A stretch of DNA of 64,000 nt, from contig NZ_JADBEB010000001.1 in assembly GCF_014874095.1 (NCBI RefSeq), positions 6,820,001 through 6,884,000 on the forward strand. Reading direction: 5' to 3'. The notes below the pieces were generated by a model that saw only the letters and a program-made list of their open reading frames with translations, was not told where the DNA came from and ran no database searches. The stretch is from Plantactinospora soyae (GTDB lineage: Bacteria; Actinomycetota; Actinomycetes; Mycobacteriales; Micromonosporaceae). A program made the translations under genes and the position numbers. The first letter of the stretch is position 1; every line of letters begins with the position of its first letter. Shown one piece after another: positions 1 to 8,656 of this stretch.

Positions 1-39
1 ACTTCCAGCGGTGGCGCTGGCGATAGGAAGACTCTCCCA

Positions 40-77
40 CCGACAACTTTTCTTGTCAAGACATCTTCGATTGTCGG
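40..77. promoter_or_regulatory. Candidate operator upstream of the M24 peptidase gene
   Basis: Three copies of a GACAA/TTGTC half-site lie here. CCGACAA at 40-46 pairs with TTGTCGG at 71-77 (7-bp arms), and an inner GACAA/TTGTC pair lies at 42-46 and 53-57. The site is 115-150 bp upstream of the peptidase start and would suit a dimeric regulator, possibly the Lrp/AsnC protein encoded 2.5 kb downstream. That link is inferred only. No CDS is supported in bases 1-190. Confidence 0.35.
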
Positions 78-190
78 CTGAACGCCTCGGGGAGAGGGTC
101 GGCGAAGCGGGCAAGAGGCCGTCGGCGGCCGGCGAAATCGGCCGGAGTCCTGCCGATCGATCCCGCCCGAACGACCGTTAAGCTAGTGAC

Positions 191-1303
191 GTGGGTTACG
201 AAAACCTCTATCCCCCGGAGCGGCTGCACGCCGCGCAACGGGCCACGGCCGAGGCCGGCCTGGACGCCCTGCTTCTTCCGCCCGGCTCCGATCTGCGCTA
301 CCTCACCGGGTACCACGCCCACGCGCTCGAACGGCTCACCTGCCTGGTGCTGCCGGCGGCGGGCGAACCGACGCTGGTCGTACCGACCCTGGAACGGCCG
401 GCCGCAGAGGCGTCGCCGGCCCCGCGCACGGGCGTACGGATCGTCGACCACCCCGACGGCGTCGACCCGTACCCGCTGGTGGTCCAGGCGCTCGACGGAC
501 CTGTCCGGGCGGTCGGACTGGGTGACCGGATGTGGGCCGAGCAGGTCCTCGCGCTGCGCGCCGTGCTGCCGCAGGCCACCCAGCGGCTGGCCGGCGAGGT
601 ACTGAGGTCGCTGCGGCTGCGCAAGTCGCCGGCCGAGGTGGACGCACTCCGGGCCGCCGGCGCGGCGATCGACGCGGTACACGCGCGGATGGCCGAGTGG
701 TTGCGTCCCGGCCGCACCGAGGCGCAGGTGGCCGAGGACATCTCGGCCGCGATCCGGGAAGCGGGCCACGCCACCGCCGACTTCGCCATCGTCGCCAGCG
801 GGCCGAACGGGGCCAGTCCCCACCACGGCACCTCGGACCGGGTGATCGGCGTCGGTGAGCCGGTCGTCGTCGACATCGGCGGCACGATGCCGTCCGGCTA
901 CTGCTCGGACTCCACCCGGTGCTACGTCATCGGCACGCCACCACCGGACTACCTCGACTACTACCGGGTGCTGCACGAGGCGCAGCGGGCGGCGGTCGGG
1001 GCGGTACGGCCAGGGGTCAGCGCCGAGGCGGTGGACTCGGTCGCCCGCGAGATCATCGCCGACGCCGGGTACGGCGCCGCCTTCCTGCACCGGACCGGAC
1101 ACGGCATCGGCCTGGACGGGCACGAGGACCCGTACCTGGTCGCCGGCAACGAACTGCCGCTCGAGCCGGGTATGGCGTTCTCCATCGAGCCGGGCATCTA
1201 CCTCGCCGGCCGGCACGGCGCCCGGATCGAGGACATCGTGGTCTGCACCCCGGACGGGGTCGAGCGGCTCAACACCGTGGACACGGAACTGGTCACGCTG
1301 TGA
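191..1303 (+). CDS. M24 family metallopeptidase (Xaa-Pro aminopeptidase/dipeptidase type)
   Basis: A cytosolic dinuclear-metal peptidase predicted to cleave the bond before proline at peptide N-termini. The 370-residue protein has a creatinase-type N-terminal domain (about 1-130) and a C-terminal pita-bread catalytic domain. All five metal ligands of the M24B family can be placed: D228 in DIGG, D240 in SDSTR, H304 in HRTGHGIGL, E333 in SIEPGIY and E347 in RIED, so it should be active. The start is GTG at 191; no better start fits the family N-terminus. The acyl-CoA dehydrogenase gene follows 57 bp downstream on the same strand, so the two may be co-transcribed. The exact substrate cannot be read from the sequence. 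Confidence 0.9.
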   Translation: MGYENLYPPERLHAAQRATAEAGLDALLLPPGSDLRYLTGYHAHALERLTCLVLPAAGEPTLVVPTLERPAAEASPAPRTGVRIVDHPDGVDPYPLVVQALDGPVRAVGLGDRMWAEQVLALRAVLPQATQRLAGEVLRSLRLRKSPAEVDALRAAGAAIDAVHARMAEWLRPGRTEAQVAEDISAAIREAGHATADFAIVASGPNGASPHHGTSDRVIGVGEPVVVDIGGTMPSGYCSDSTRCYVIGTPPPDYLDYYRVLHEAQRAAVGAVRPGVSAEAVDSVAREIIADAGYGAAFLHRTGHGIGLDGHEDPYLVAGNELPLEPGMAFSIEPGIYLAGRHGARIEDIVVCTPDGVERLNTVDTELVTL

Positions 1304-1360
1304 CCGGGGAGAACCGGCGCCGGACGAGCGCGGCGACCAGCGGAGCGAGGGGGAGCGGCC

Positions 1361-2500
1361 ATGACCGTTGACCGGATCCTGCCCAGCGACGAGGCGTACG
1401 AACTGCTCGACCTCGTCACCGAACTGGCCGACCGTGAACTCGCACCGAAGGTGGTCGACTTCGAGGATCGGGGCGTGTTCCCCCGGGAGGTGCTGCGTAC
1501 GCTCGGCCGGGCCGGGCTGCTCGGACTGCCGTACCCGGAGGAGCATGGTGGCGCCGCCCAGCCGTACGAGGTCTACCTCCAGGTCCTGGAGATCCTCGCC
1601 GGCCGCTGGCTGGCCGTCGCCGAGGCGGTCAGCGTGCACACCCTGTCCTGCTATCCGGTGGCCACCTTCGGCGGCGAGCAGGTACGCAAGTTGCTCCCCG
1701 ACATGATCGGCGGTGAGCTGCTCGGGGCGTACTGCCTGTCGGAGCCGCAGGGCGGCTCGGACGCCGCGGCGCTGACCACCCGGGCGACCCGGGCCGGCGG
1801 CGACTACCTCGTCTCCGGCACCAAGGCCTGGATCACCCACGCCGGCATCGCCGACTTCTACAACGTCTTCTGCCGGACCGGCGGTCCCGGCGCCCGAGGC
1901 ATCTCCTGCCTGCTCGCCGACGCCAACACCGCCGGCATCGTGCCGCAGACCCCGGAACGGACCATGGGCCTGCGGTCGTCACCGATCGCGCAGATCGCCT
2001 TCGACGACGCCCGGGTGCCCGTCGACCGACTGATCGGCGCGGAGGGCGAGGGGTTCCGGATCGCCCTGTCCGCGTTGGACAGTGGACGACTCGGCATCGC
2101 CGCCTGCGCCGTCGGACTGGCCCAGGCCGCCCTGGACTACGCGGTGGACTACGCCCGGCAACGGGAGCAGTTCGGCCAGCCGCTGATCGACTTCCAGGGC
2201 CTCGGCTTCCTCCTCGCCGACCTGGCCACCCAGGTCTCCGCGGCCCGGGCGTTGACCCTGGCGGCGGCCCGGCTGCGGGACGCCGGCCGGCCGTACTCGA
2301 TCGAGGCGGCCAAGGCGAAGCTGTTCGCCACCGACACCGCGATGCGGGTCACCACCGACGCGGTGCAGGTGCTCGGCGGCGCCGGCTACGTCTGCGACCA
2401 TCCGGTGGAGCGGTACATGCGGGAGGCCAAGGTGCTGCAGATCGTCGAGGGCACCAACCAGATCCAGCGGCTGGTCATCGCCCGCTCGCTGGCCCGCTGA
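1361..2500 (+). CDS. Acyl-CoA dehydrogenase
   Basis: An FAD-dependent enzyme that introduces the alpha,beta double bond into an acyl-CoA and passes electrons to ETF. Its 379 residues are the normal length for the family. It has the helical N-terminal domain, the middle beta domain with YCLSEPQGGSDAAAL, and the C-terminal helical domain ending in VEGTNQIQRLVIARSL. The glutamate of VEGTNQIQ (about E363) is the usual catalytic base of short/medium-chain members. The ATG start follows a purine-rich GGAGCGG. Following a peptidase and preceding an Lrp-type regulator suggests a role in amino-acid or branched acyl-CoA catabolism. Chain-length specificity is not determinable. Confidence 0.92.
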   Translation: MTVDRILPSDEAYELLDLVTELADRELAPKVVDFEDRGVFPREVLRTLGRAGLLGLPYPEEHGGAAQPYEVYLQVLEILAGRWLAVAEAVSVHTLSCYPVATFGGEQVRKLLPDMIGGELLGAYCLSEPQGGSDAAALTTRATRAGGDYLVSGTKAWITHAGIADFYNVFCRTGGPGARGISCLLADANTAGIVPQTPERTMGLRSSPIAQIAFDDARVPVDRLIGAEGEGFRIALSALDSGRLGIAACAVGLAQAALDYAVDYARQREQFGQPLIDFQGLGFLLADLATQVSAARALTLAAARLRDAGRPYSIEAAKAKLFATDTAMRVTTDAVQVLGGAGYVCDHPVERYMREAKVLQIVEGTNQIQRLVIARSLAR

Positions 2501-2679
2501 GCATCCGGTCGGGGCCGCTGGGACCGGGCCGAGCCGGAACCCGTACCCGGTGGCGGGTCCGGGTCCGGGGGTCGCGGCCGGCGAGGCTCGTTCCCCGTCC
2601 GGCGCGCAACTTGGTAACGTCTGCCGACTCGACCGGTCTGACGTCGCCGGAGGGGCCTCCTGGCGGTAGGTTTCACGCC

Positions 2680-3186
2680 GTGGAGGAGACCGATCGGGCA
2701 ATCATCGCGGCGTTGGCCGCGGACGGCCGACTGTCGTACACCGACCTGGCGGAACGGGTCGGGCTGTCGGTGTCCGCCGTGCACCAGCGGGTCCGTCGGC
2801 TGGAGCAGCGCGGAGTTATCAAGGGGTACGCGGCGCGGGTCTCCTTCGAGGCGCTCGACCTCCCGCTGAGCGCCTTCGTGGCGATCCGCCCCCTGGACCC
2901 GTCCCAGCCGGACGACGCGCCGGACCGGCTGGCCCACCTGCCGGAGATCGACTCGTGCTACTCGGTGGCCGGGGAGGACTTCTACCTGCTGTTGGTCCGG
3001 GTCGCGAGCCCGGTGGACCTGGAACGGGTGCTACAGGAGATCCGGACCGCGGCGAACGTCACGACCCGGACCACCGTGGTGCTCTCCACTCCGTACGAGA
3101 GTCGACCGCCGAAGATCAGTTTGGATCCGGCGGCGCCCCGGCTGCGCGCCCTTCCGCCGGACCCGGCGAGTTCCAGCGCAGGATGA
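2680..3186 (+). CDS. Lrp/AsnC family transcriptional regulator
   Basis: A feast/famine-type DNA-binding regulator of about 168 residues. The N-terminal winged helix-turn-helix is clear (DRAIIAALAADGRLSYTDLA, then VGLSVSAVHQRVRRLEQRGVI), followed by the RAM effector-binding domain with VAGEDFYLLLVRV. I prefer GTG at 2680, which begins right at the HTH as in other family members; an upstream TTG at 2611 would add 23 atypical residues. It probably senses an amino acid or related small molecule and may control the adjacent peptidase/dehydrogenase genes (inferred). Its last 71 bp overlap the convergent phosphatase gene. Confidence 0.9.
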   Translation: MEETDRAIIAALAADGRLSYTDLAERVGLSVSAVHQRVRRLEQRGVIKGYAARVSFEALDLPLSAFVAIRPLDPSQPDDAPDRLAHLPEIDSCYSVAGEDFYLLLVRVASPVDLERVLQEIRTAANVTTRTTVVLSTPYESRPPKISLDPAAPRLRALPPDPASSSAG

Positions 3187-3727
3187 CCGGGCGCCCGTGC
3201 TCGTAGCCGAGGGTGGACACGGTCGCGGTGTCCAGCCGCAGCCGGCCCCCGCCGCTGGGCGGTAGCCCGATCCACCGGGCACCGGCCACCCGGAGGCTGT
3301 GCCCGTGCGCGACCAGGGCGACGTCCCCGTGCTCGAGTAGTGCGGTGGCCCGGTCGAGGACCCGGTCCAGCCGGGCACCGACCTGCTCCGGTGACTCGCC
3401 GCCGGGGCAGCCGTCGGTCCACAGCACCCAGTCGGGCCGCTTCTGGTGGATCTCGTCGGAGGTGAGTCCCTCGTACTCGCCGTAGTTCCACTCCACGAGG
3501 TCCTCCTCGACCTGCGTCACGGTCAGCCCGGCCAGCGCCGCCGTGCGCAGTGCGCGTTCGCGGGGGCTGGAGAGCACCGCGACGAAGCGCCGGTCCCCGA
3601 GTTCCCCGGCGATCTGGCGGGCCTGGCGCTCGCCGTCCGGGGTCAACCCCAGATCCGTGTACGAGGTGTGCCGATGGCTCACGCTCCAGGTGGTCTCGCC
3701 GTGGCGGACGAGGACGATCTCTGCCAT
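3116..3727 (-). CDS. Histidine phosphatase family protein (phosphoglycerate mutase-like)
   Basis: A 203-residue cytosolic phosphatase of the branch-1 histidine phosphatase superfamily. It starts MAEIVLVRHGETTWS, so the phospho-accepting histidine of the RHG motif is at residue 9. The second catalytic histidine is in LVAHGHSLRVAG, and the acid residue is in LVEWNYGEYEG. The ATG at 3727 places the first beta strand at the N-terminus; a longer in-frame start at 3802 is not needed. The substrate is unknown: such proteins range from phosphoglycerate mutases to nucleotide and sugar phosphatases. The gene overlaps the 3' end of the convergent Lrp-type gene by 71 bp. Confidence 0.88.
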   Translation of the reverse strand: MAEIVLVRHGETTWSVSHRHTSYTDLGLTPDGERQARQIAGELGDRRFVAVLSSPRERALRTAALAGLTVTQVEEDLVEWNYGEYEGLTSDEIHQKRPDWVLWTDGCPGGESPEQVGARLDRVLDRATALLEHGDVALVAHGHSLRVAGARWIGLPPSGGGRLRLDTATVSTLGYEHGRPVILRWNSPGPAEGRAAGAPPDPN

Positions 3728-3851
3728 CTCCCCAGTCAACCACTCCGCTCCGGCCCGGTGCTCCTCCTCCGGGCCGGAGCCGCCGGCCCGCACTTCCCGC
3801 ATGGGGGTGGACGCGCATTCGGGGGAGCGGAGCCGTCATTCCGGATGGAAC

Positions 3852-4538
3852 TCAGCTCAGGGGCACGTCCGAGGGTGGGGCGAGCATCGCCCGGCGGCGG
3901 TCTCGTAGTGACCAGCGGCGGGCGAGCAGGGTGGCGCCACTGATCGCGCCCAGGACCATGGCGATCTCTGCGACAAGGACCGGCGCCGCAGTGCTGTAGC
4001 CGGTGGACCGTGCGAACGCCATCGTGAGGGGGGTAATCACGATCCCGGCGAGTGGCAGCAGGAGCATCATCGCCTTGGCGGTGTCCCGGATCTGCGGAAC
4101 GGTGCGGAGGGTAAGCCGCACTGCGATGACCGCGGCTGCCACGACCATGATGGCGGGAACACCGTAGTAGACGAGAACTGCTACCTGGACCGGTACGTGG
4201 AACGAGCGTGGCAGGTCCACCCACCGTACGAGCAGCGGATACGCCACCGCGAGCAGGACGCCGCCGATCACCGCGCCGATCGTCGATCCGACCAGCGTGG
4301 TGCCGAGCAGGCGACTTCGTTCCGACGGGACGCGGGCGAGGCCGGCTTCGTCGGCGAGCCGGCGGGCGAAGTCCGCCACGTCCGAGCCGATCAGTTGGGC
4401 AGGGCTGATCCCGTCGCCGGCTGCGGCCTGTAGGTCCAGCCGCAGGTCCGCGATGAGGGCCGCCCGGTCGGTCGTGCCGATCCCGTACCTGCGCAAGGCT
4501 CGGTCGGCTGTGGCCAGCACGCTGTCGATGGTCTCCAC
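3852..4538 (-). CDS. Membrane protein with N-terminal HAAS-like helical domain, PadR partner
   Basis: A 228-residue protein with a soluble helical N-terminus (about 1-75: ADRALRRYGIGTTDRAALIA... then ISPAQLIGSDVADFARRLA) resembling the HAAS/DUF1700-type domains that sit next to PadR regulators. About four transmembrane helices follow (near residues 85-110, 120-145, 155-180, 185-205). The start is GTG at 4538: AAGGAG lies 7 nt upstream, inside the last codons of the PadR gene, so the two genes are translationally coupled. The role is unknown. By analogy with PadR-HAAS pairs it may be a membrane-associated signalling component whose level is set by the PadR repressor. Confidence 0.75.
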   Translation of the reverse strand: METIDSVLATADRALRRYGIGTTDRAALIADLRLDLQAAAGDGISPAQLIGSDVADFARRLADEAGLARVPSERSRLLGTTLVGSTIGAVIGGVLLAVAYPLLVRWVDLPRSFHVPVQVAVLVYYGVPAIMVVAAAVIAVRLTLRTVPQIRDTAKAMMLLLPLAGIVITPLTMAFARSTGYSTAAPVLVAEIAMVLGAISGATLLARRWSLRDRRRAMLAPPSDVPLS

Positions 4539-4540
4539 GA

Positions 4541-4924
4541 TCAGCTCCTTGATGCTTCGGGATCGGATTCGGACCTGCGGAGGATGGCGTCGACGATGCC
4601 GGTGAAGTGCGTCCACTGCTGTCGCCAGGCGTCGAGCCGTACGTGGCCGGCTTCGGTCAGCGCGTACACCTTGCGGGGTGGCCCCGCAGGGCTGGCCTCC
4701 TGTTTGTCGACGACCAGGCCGAGACGGCGCATCCGAGTCAGCAGCGGATAGATGGTGCCGTAGCTGACCGGGCCGATGCCTGTCGTCTCCATTCGCCGCA
4801 CCAACTCGTATCCATGGGCGGGCTCACCTGCCAACACGGCGAGCAGGCACATGTCGAGCGCGCCGCGAAGAAGCTGTGTCTGCCGATCGCCGTCCTCCGC
4901 TGCCTGCTGTTCGACCGGTATCAT
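4541..4924 (-). CDS. PadR family transcriptional regulator
   Basis: A 127-residue winged-helix repressor. It shows the PadR core: LLRGALDMCLLAVLAGEPAH, GYELVRRMETTGIGPVSYGT, IYPLLTRMRRLGLV, then the wing and a short C-terminal dimerisation helix. The ATG at 4924 gives the usual length; a longer in-frame reading is possible upstream but lacks family similarity. It probably represses its own operon with the membrane gene 2 nt downstream. The palindrome-like AT-rich stretch just upstream (about 4925-4975) is the likely operator region, though no exact site is proven. Confidence 0.85.
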   Translation of the reverse strand: MIPVEQQAAEDGDRQTQLLRGALDMCLLAVLAGEPAHGYELVRRMETTGIGPVSYGTIYPLLTRMRRLGLVVDKQEASPAGPPRKVYALTEAGHVRLDAWRQQWTHFTGIVDAILRRSESDPEASRS

Positions 4925-4952
4925 GTCTCGCAGAATAGCAGCTATTAGGTGA

Positions 4953-5460
4953 ACCGATATAGCTACAGCCAGGCTACGTCGATTAGTTCGGGTCCGGTCG
5001 GTCCGCCGGTTCGCAGCCCGAATGCGAACGAGCCGGACCCCACTGCCCGACGCGGAGATCACGCGCCGGGCCGGAGTCAACCCGCAGTATCTGCAGCGCC
5101 ACCGCGATCTCAAAGCCGAGGCCGAGGCAGTCCGCGCCCACCTCGCAGGCGACCTACCACGCGCCGCTGCCGCGGCCAACACCCGCAAGGAAGCAGCGCT
5201 CCAGGTCGAGAACCGAATGCTGCTCGAACAGAACGCCACTCTTAGCCGAATCCTCACCGAGGTCCAAGCCGAGCTACGTGCCATCCGGATCGGACAGCTC
5301 GGGGCGCGAGCTCGCGACGGGCTTAGCATCCCCTCCACACGGGACACGGAACTAGACGACCTGAGGAAGCAGCGAGACGCAGCCCTGGCCAGCAGGCGAA
5401 GCGCTGAAGCCGACCTCGTGTCCCTCCGCAACATCAACCAGTGTCTGATGGTCGAGAACA
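4953..5460 (+). pseudogene. Remnant of a DUF6262-like coiled-coil protein of a mobile element
   Basis: An open frame read from about 4953 contains DAEITRRAGVNPQYLQRHRDL followed by a long heptad-rich stretch (AEAEAVRAHL ... LRKQRDAALASRRSAEADL). This resembles the HTH-plus-coiled-coil DUF6262 proteins encoded beside tyrosine recombinases of transposons. The N-terminus lacks a convincing start and ribosome site, and the frame then runs on antisense to the TetR gene, so the natural C-terminus is lost. No recombinase partner is adjacent. Base composition is lower in GC than the neighbours, consistent with transferred DNA. From about 5460 to 5633 I see no gene. Confidence 0.5.
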
Positions 5461-5633
5461 GCGACTCCTCCAGCCAACAGCCCAGATGCCCGAAACATAA
5501 CGCCTCAACGAACATTTCAACCCCTGACTGTCGGTGTAAGACGGGATTCGAGGCCGGTCAGATGGCCCCAGGCCGGGGAGCGGCCGGACTAGGGCTGATC
5601 TTGTCCTCACCTGCCCCCGTGTCCGGGGCCAGG

Positions 5634-6233
5634 TCACGTGCTCCTGAACAGCCGGTCCAGATGCACGTCGATCGCGGCGAGGGCGTCCTGGGGCTCGATC
5701 ACGTCGAGTTCGATCAGGGAGGTGAAGCCGGTGAGGGCGAGGAGCAGGTTGGTCTCGGTCGCCGGGTCGCGGCCGGAGTCGATGTGCCCGTCGGTGATCG
5801 CCTGGCGGACCAACTGCTCGACGAGGGCCCGCCCTTGGACGAGGCCGCGGCGCGCCTGCTCGTGCACGGCCTCGTCGTGCAGCGCCTCCAGGACGTAGGC
5901 GGCGCTCATCCGGCGGGTCGCGCGGGCGTCGGCATGCAGGGAGAGCATTTCCGCGAGCGTCAGTCGCAGCACGTCACGGGGGTGCGGACGGTCACCGAGC
6001 TTTTCGAGCCCCTGGTGTACGCGCACCGAGGTCTGCTCGGACGCGAAGTCCATGGCGAAGGAGAGCATGGCGGTCCGGGAGGCGAAGTAGTGCTGCAACT
6101 GCCCGAGTGACATGCCCGCCTCCTGCGCCACCACGCGCATCGTCAGCTGTGTGACGCCGCGCTGCTCCACCACCCGCCACAGTGCGCGGGCGATCGCTTC
6201 GCGGCGTCCGCGGTGATCCACCTGTTTCGGCAT
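5634..6233 (-). CDS. TetR family regulator, divergent from a carboxylesterase gene
   Basis: A 199-residue repressor starting MPKQVDHRGRR. The HTH covers about residues 12-58 (TMRVVAQEAGMSLGQLQHYF), and the C-terminal ligand domain is of the TetR_C_6/BetI-like type with a long helical core. The ATG at 6233 matches the family N-terminus. It is divergently arranged with the esterase gene 96 bp away, so it probably represses that gene and itself through the intergenic region. Its N-terminal pattern is close to that of the TetR protein encoded at 26159-26812. Confidence 0.88.
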   Translation of the reverse strand: MPKQVDHRGRREAIARALWRVVEQRGVTQLTMRVVAQEAGMSLGQLQHYFASRTAMLSFAMDFASEQTSVRVHQGLEKLGDRPHPRDVLRLTLAEMLSLHADARATRRMSAAYVLEALHDEAVHEQARRGLVQGRALVEQLVRQAITDGHIDSGRDPATETNLLLALTGFTSLIELDVIEPQDALAAIDVHLDRLFRST

Positions 6234-6273
6234 CGCCGGCCCTCCCTCGGATCCCGGGACTGTTCCAATACGA

Positions 6274-6301
6274 TTGACATAATACACCTGACCCATAATC
6301 C
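6274..6301 (+). promoter_or_regulatory. Predicted promoter for the carboxylesterase gene
   Basis: A consensus -35 TTGACA (6274-6279) is followed by 16 bp and a -10-like TAATCC (6296-6301). It lies in the TetR-esterase intergenic region, 29 bp before the esterase ATG. The AT-rich spacer is the likely TetR operator. Confidence 0.5.
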
Positions 6302-6329
6302 TGGGGTCCACGCGAGGGAAGGAATCGTC

Positions 6330-7820
6330 ATGTCCGAACAGCCAAAGGTACGGACCACGGAAGGCGTGGTGCAGGGGCGCCGGCGCCAGGGGCACGCGGT
6401 GTTCCGCGGCATCCCCTACGCCCAGCCTCCGGTCGGAGCGCTCCGCTTCGCCGCGCCCGCGCCGCCGCACCGCTGGGAGGGGACGAGGCAGGCGGTCGAG
6501 TTCGGCCCCGTGGTGCCGCTGTCCCTGCCGATCGACGTGCCCCCGCAGGGCACCGACTGGCTGACGCTCAACGTCGGCACTCCGGATCCCGGCGCGGCGG
6601 GACTGCCTGTGCTGGTGTGGATCCCCGTAGGCGGCTACCTCTCGGCGGCGTCGAGCGACCCGATGTTCGACCCGGCAGCGCTGGCTGAGGCGGGCGTCGT
6701 CGTGGTGACCATCAACTGCCGCGTGGGCGCGGAGGGGTTCGCGTTCCTCGACGACGTGCCGCCCAACCGCGGATTCCTCGACCAGATCGCGGCGCTGGAG
6801 TGGGTGCAGCGCAACATCGCCGCCTTCGGAGGCGACCCCGGCCAGGTCACCGTGGGCGGGGTATCCGCCGGGGCGGGGTCGGTCGCCGCCCTTTTGACGA
6901 TGAAGTCCGCGCGCGGACTGTTCCGGCGGGCCATCGCCCACTCGGTGCCGGGGCTGTACAGCACCCCCGCGCTGGCATGGCAGGTCACCGCCGCGTTCGC
7001 GGACCGGCTCGGCGCGGCGGCCCCCACGGCCGAGGCCCTGCGCGACATCGACCCGTGGCACTTGGCCGCGGAGCTCACCTCCTTCAACGCCGGCCTCCAC
7101 AGGCACCGGGAGAGCTGGGGACGCCTCACGGAGGCCGGCACCGGGCTGTGCCCCGTCGTCGACGGCGAGGTCCTCCCGGAAACGCCCTGGCCCGCGCTGA
7201 CCGGCGCGCGCGCGAGCGGGACCGAACTGCTCGTCGGCCACACCCGGGATGAATTCCGGTACTTCAGCGTCATGAGCGGACGGTACGGCACCTTCACCGA
7301 GGAGGACGCCCACGCGGCCCTGGAACTGCTCGCCCCGCAGCCGGACGGCGCGCGGGCCTACCGTGCCGCGTTCCCGCAGGCAAGCCCGGAGGAGCTGGTG
7401 GAGACGGTGTACTCCGACGCCCTCTTCCGCATGCCGTCACAGAAGCTGGCCGAGGCGAACGCCGCAGCCGGCGGCACCTCGTACCTGTTCGAACTGTGCT
7501 GGGCTGCCCCGGCCCTCGGCGGCATCCTGGGCGCCTGCCACAGCCTCGACGTGCCCCTGGCGTTCGGCACGCTGGACAGCCCCGTCGGCACCCAGCTCAT
7601 CGGCGAGGAGCCCACTCCCGAGGCCGTCGGGCTCTCCCGCGAACTCCAGCAGGCATGGGTCCGCTTCGTCACCACCGGCGACGCGGGCTGGTCCGCCCAC
7701 CGGCCCGGCGGGCACCTCACCCGCCTCCTGGACACCGAGTCGAAGACTCTGCCCTACCCCGAACAGGCATCCCGCCAGATCTGGGAAGGCCACGCCCCCG
7801 CCCCCTTCGACCTCTCGTAA
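6330..7820 (+). CDS. Type-B carboxylesterase family protein with altered oxyanion motif
   Basis: A 496-residue alpha/beta hydrolase. The family N-terminus VFRGIPYAQPPVGALRFAAP is clear. The nucleophile elbow is GGVSAGAGS (serine near residue 188), the acid is the glutamate of HTRDEFRYF, and the histidine is in GACHSLDVPLAFG, so the triad is intact. The canonical HGGG oxyanion loop is replaced by IPVGGYLSAAS, which lacks the usual histidine. The usual early conserved SEDCLxLN segment is also shortened to DWLTLNV. The start is ATG at 6330 behind GGAAGGAA. It likely hydrolyses an ester or carbamate and is likely controlled by the divergent TetR gene; the substrate is unknown. Confidence 0.85.
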   Translation: MSEQPKVRTTEGVVQGRRRQGHAVFRGIPYAQPPVGALRFAAPAPPHRWEGTRQAVEFGPVVPLSLPIDVPPQGTDWLTLNVGTPDPGAAGLPVLVWIPVGGYLSAASSDPMFDPAALAEAGVVVVTINCRVGAEGFAFLDDVPPNRGFLDQIAALEWVQRNIAAFGGDPGQVTVGGVSAGAGSVAALLTMKSARGLFRRAIAHSVPGLYSTPALAWQVTAAFADRLGAAAPTAEALRDIDPWHLAAELTSFNAGLHRHRESWGRLTEAGTGLCPVVDGEVLPETPWPALTGARASGTELLVGHTRDEFRYFSVMSGRYGTFTEEDAHAALELLAPQPDGARAYRAAFPQASPEELVETVYSDALFRMPSQKLAEANAAAGGTSYLFELCWAAPALGGILGACHSLDVPLAFGTLDSPVGTQLIGEEPTPEAVGLSRELQQAWVRFVTTGDAGWSAHRPGGHLTRLLDTESKTLPYPEQASRQIWEGHAPAPFDLS

Positions 7821-7829
7821 TTGTCCGGG

Positions 7830-8325
7830 TCAGCTCCTACGACTGCGACGCCGCCACTCACCTGCCCATCGGGACAGCGCGAATTGACGTACAGCCAGGT
7901 AACACCCGGCCCGCTTAGCATCAGATCCCACCCGAGGGTGACGGACGACATCAAGAGCCGGGAGAGGCGACGGGAGAGGGCCCAGGTCACGGACGATCCC
8001 GGCCAGGGCCCGGATGGGCTCGCTCTCCGACTCCCTCCGCCACACCAGCGCGTACCGGCAGCGGCTCCAGATCAGTGACTGGCAGGTAGGCGATGTCCGG
8101 CCGTGCCCAGTAGCGGGTGACGTGGGCGGGGAAGAGCACCACGAGCCCGTCCATGGGACTGAAGACGAGTTCCAGCCGCAGCCGCGTCGGCGCGGGCCGC
8201 GCGACCGTTTGCACCGCGTCAGTGAACAAGGCGTCGAACTCGGCCACCCGGAGCGGCTGCTCGGTGGTGGGCAGGGTGCACGCGGAGGGAGCCCATCCCA
8301 GGTCAGGGGCGACGTTCTGTGTCAT
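7830..8325 (-). pseudogene. Chimera of a small MerR-neighbour protein and a LysR C-terminal fragment
   Basis: The first about 55 codons (MTQNVAPDLGWAPSACTLPT ... APTRLRLELV) match the N-terminus of a small protein commonly encoded beside MerR-type metal regulators. From SPMDGLVVLFPAHV onward the reading switches to the end of a LysR effector domain (RPDIAYLPVTDLEPLP). One extra G near 8063 then shifts the frame: removing it gives YALVWRRESESEPIRALAG, the expected LysR continuation, which runs to about 7945. Neither parent gene is complete and both DNA-binding parts are missing, so this is a deletion junction, not a functional gene. Confidence 0.55.
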
Positions 8326-8342
8326 ACCTCGACGGTAAACCT

Positions 8343-8354
8343 GTACCTAGGTAC
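8343..8354. promoter_or_regulatory. MerR-type operator palindrome
   Basis: The perfect 12-bp palindrome GTACCTAGGTAC lies 18 bp upstream of the start of the chimeric gene. It resembles the dyads that MerR-family activators bind between -35 and -10 elements. No MerR gene remains in the window, so the site looks orphaned. Confidence 0.5.
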
Positions 8355-8656
8355 CGAATGCGAGCCCTTCTCGCGTAGCGCCAAATCCGGTCCGAGCCTC
8401 CCCGAACGACTGCGGAGGTTGCCGACTATCAGACCGCGGAATCGGTGAACTGCAGGCGCAGCGTCGTCTCATCAGCCGACTGCCCGGATGCACTTGCAGG
8501 TGTCGATGGTTGTTCCGTACTCACGCGGCTTTGCGCCGGAACTCGTACGCCGGCACTGACCCGAGTGGAGCATGCCATACACCCACTGGAGCCGAGCTCG
8601 CAACCTGCGGAAACAACCTCCGCCGTTGCGCAGAAGGAGCCGAACAAGGAAAGTTC

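Noticed and set aside
56-1840. 594-codon minus-strand frame opposite the peptidase and dehydrogenase genes
   Set aside because: Low-complexity translation and fully antisense to two clear enzyme genes.
5022-6110. 362-codon plus-strand frame as one intact gene
   Set aside because: Only the first about 150 codons resemble a real protein; the remainder is antisense to a well-formed TetR gene.
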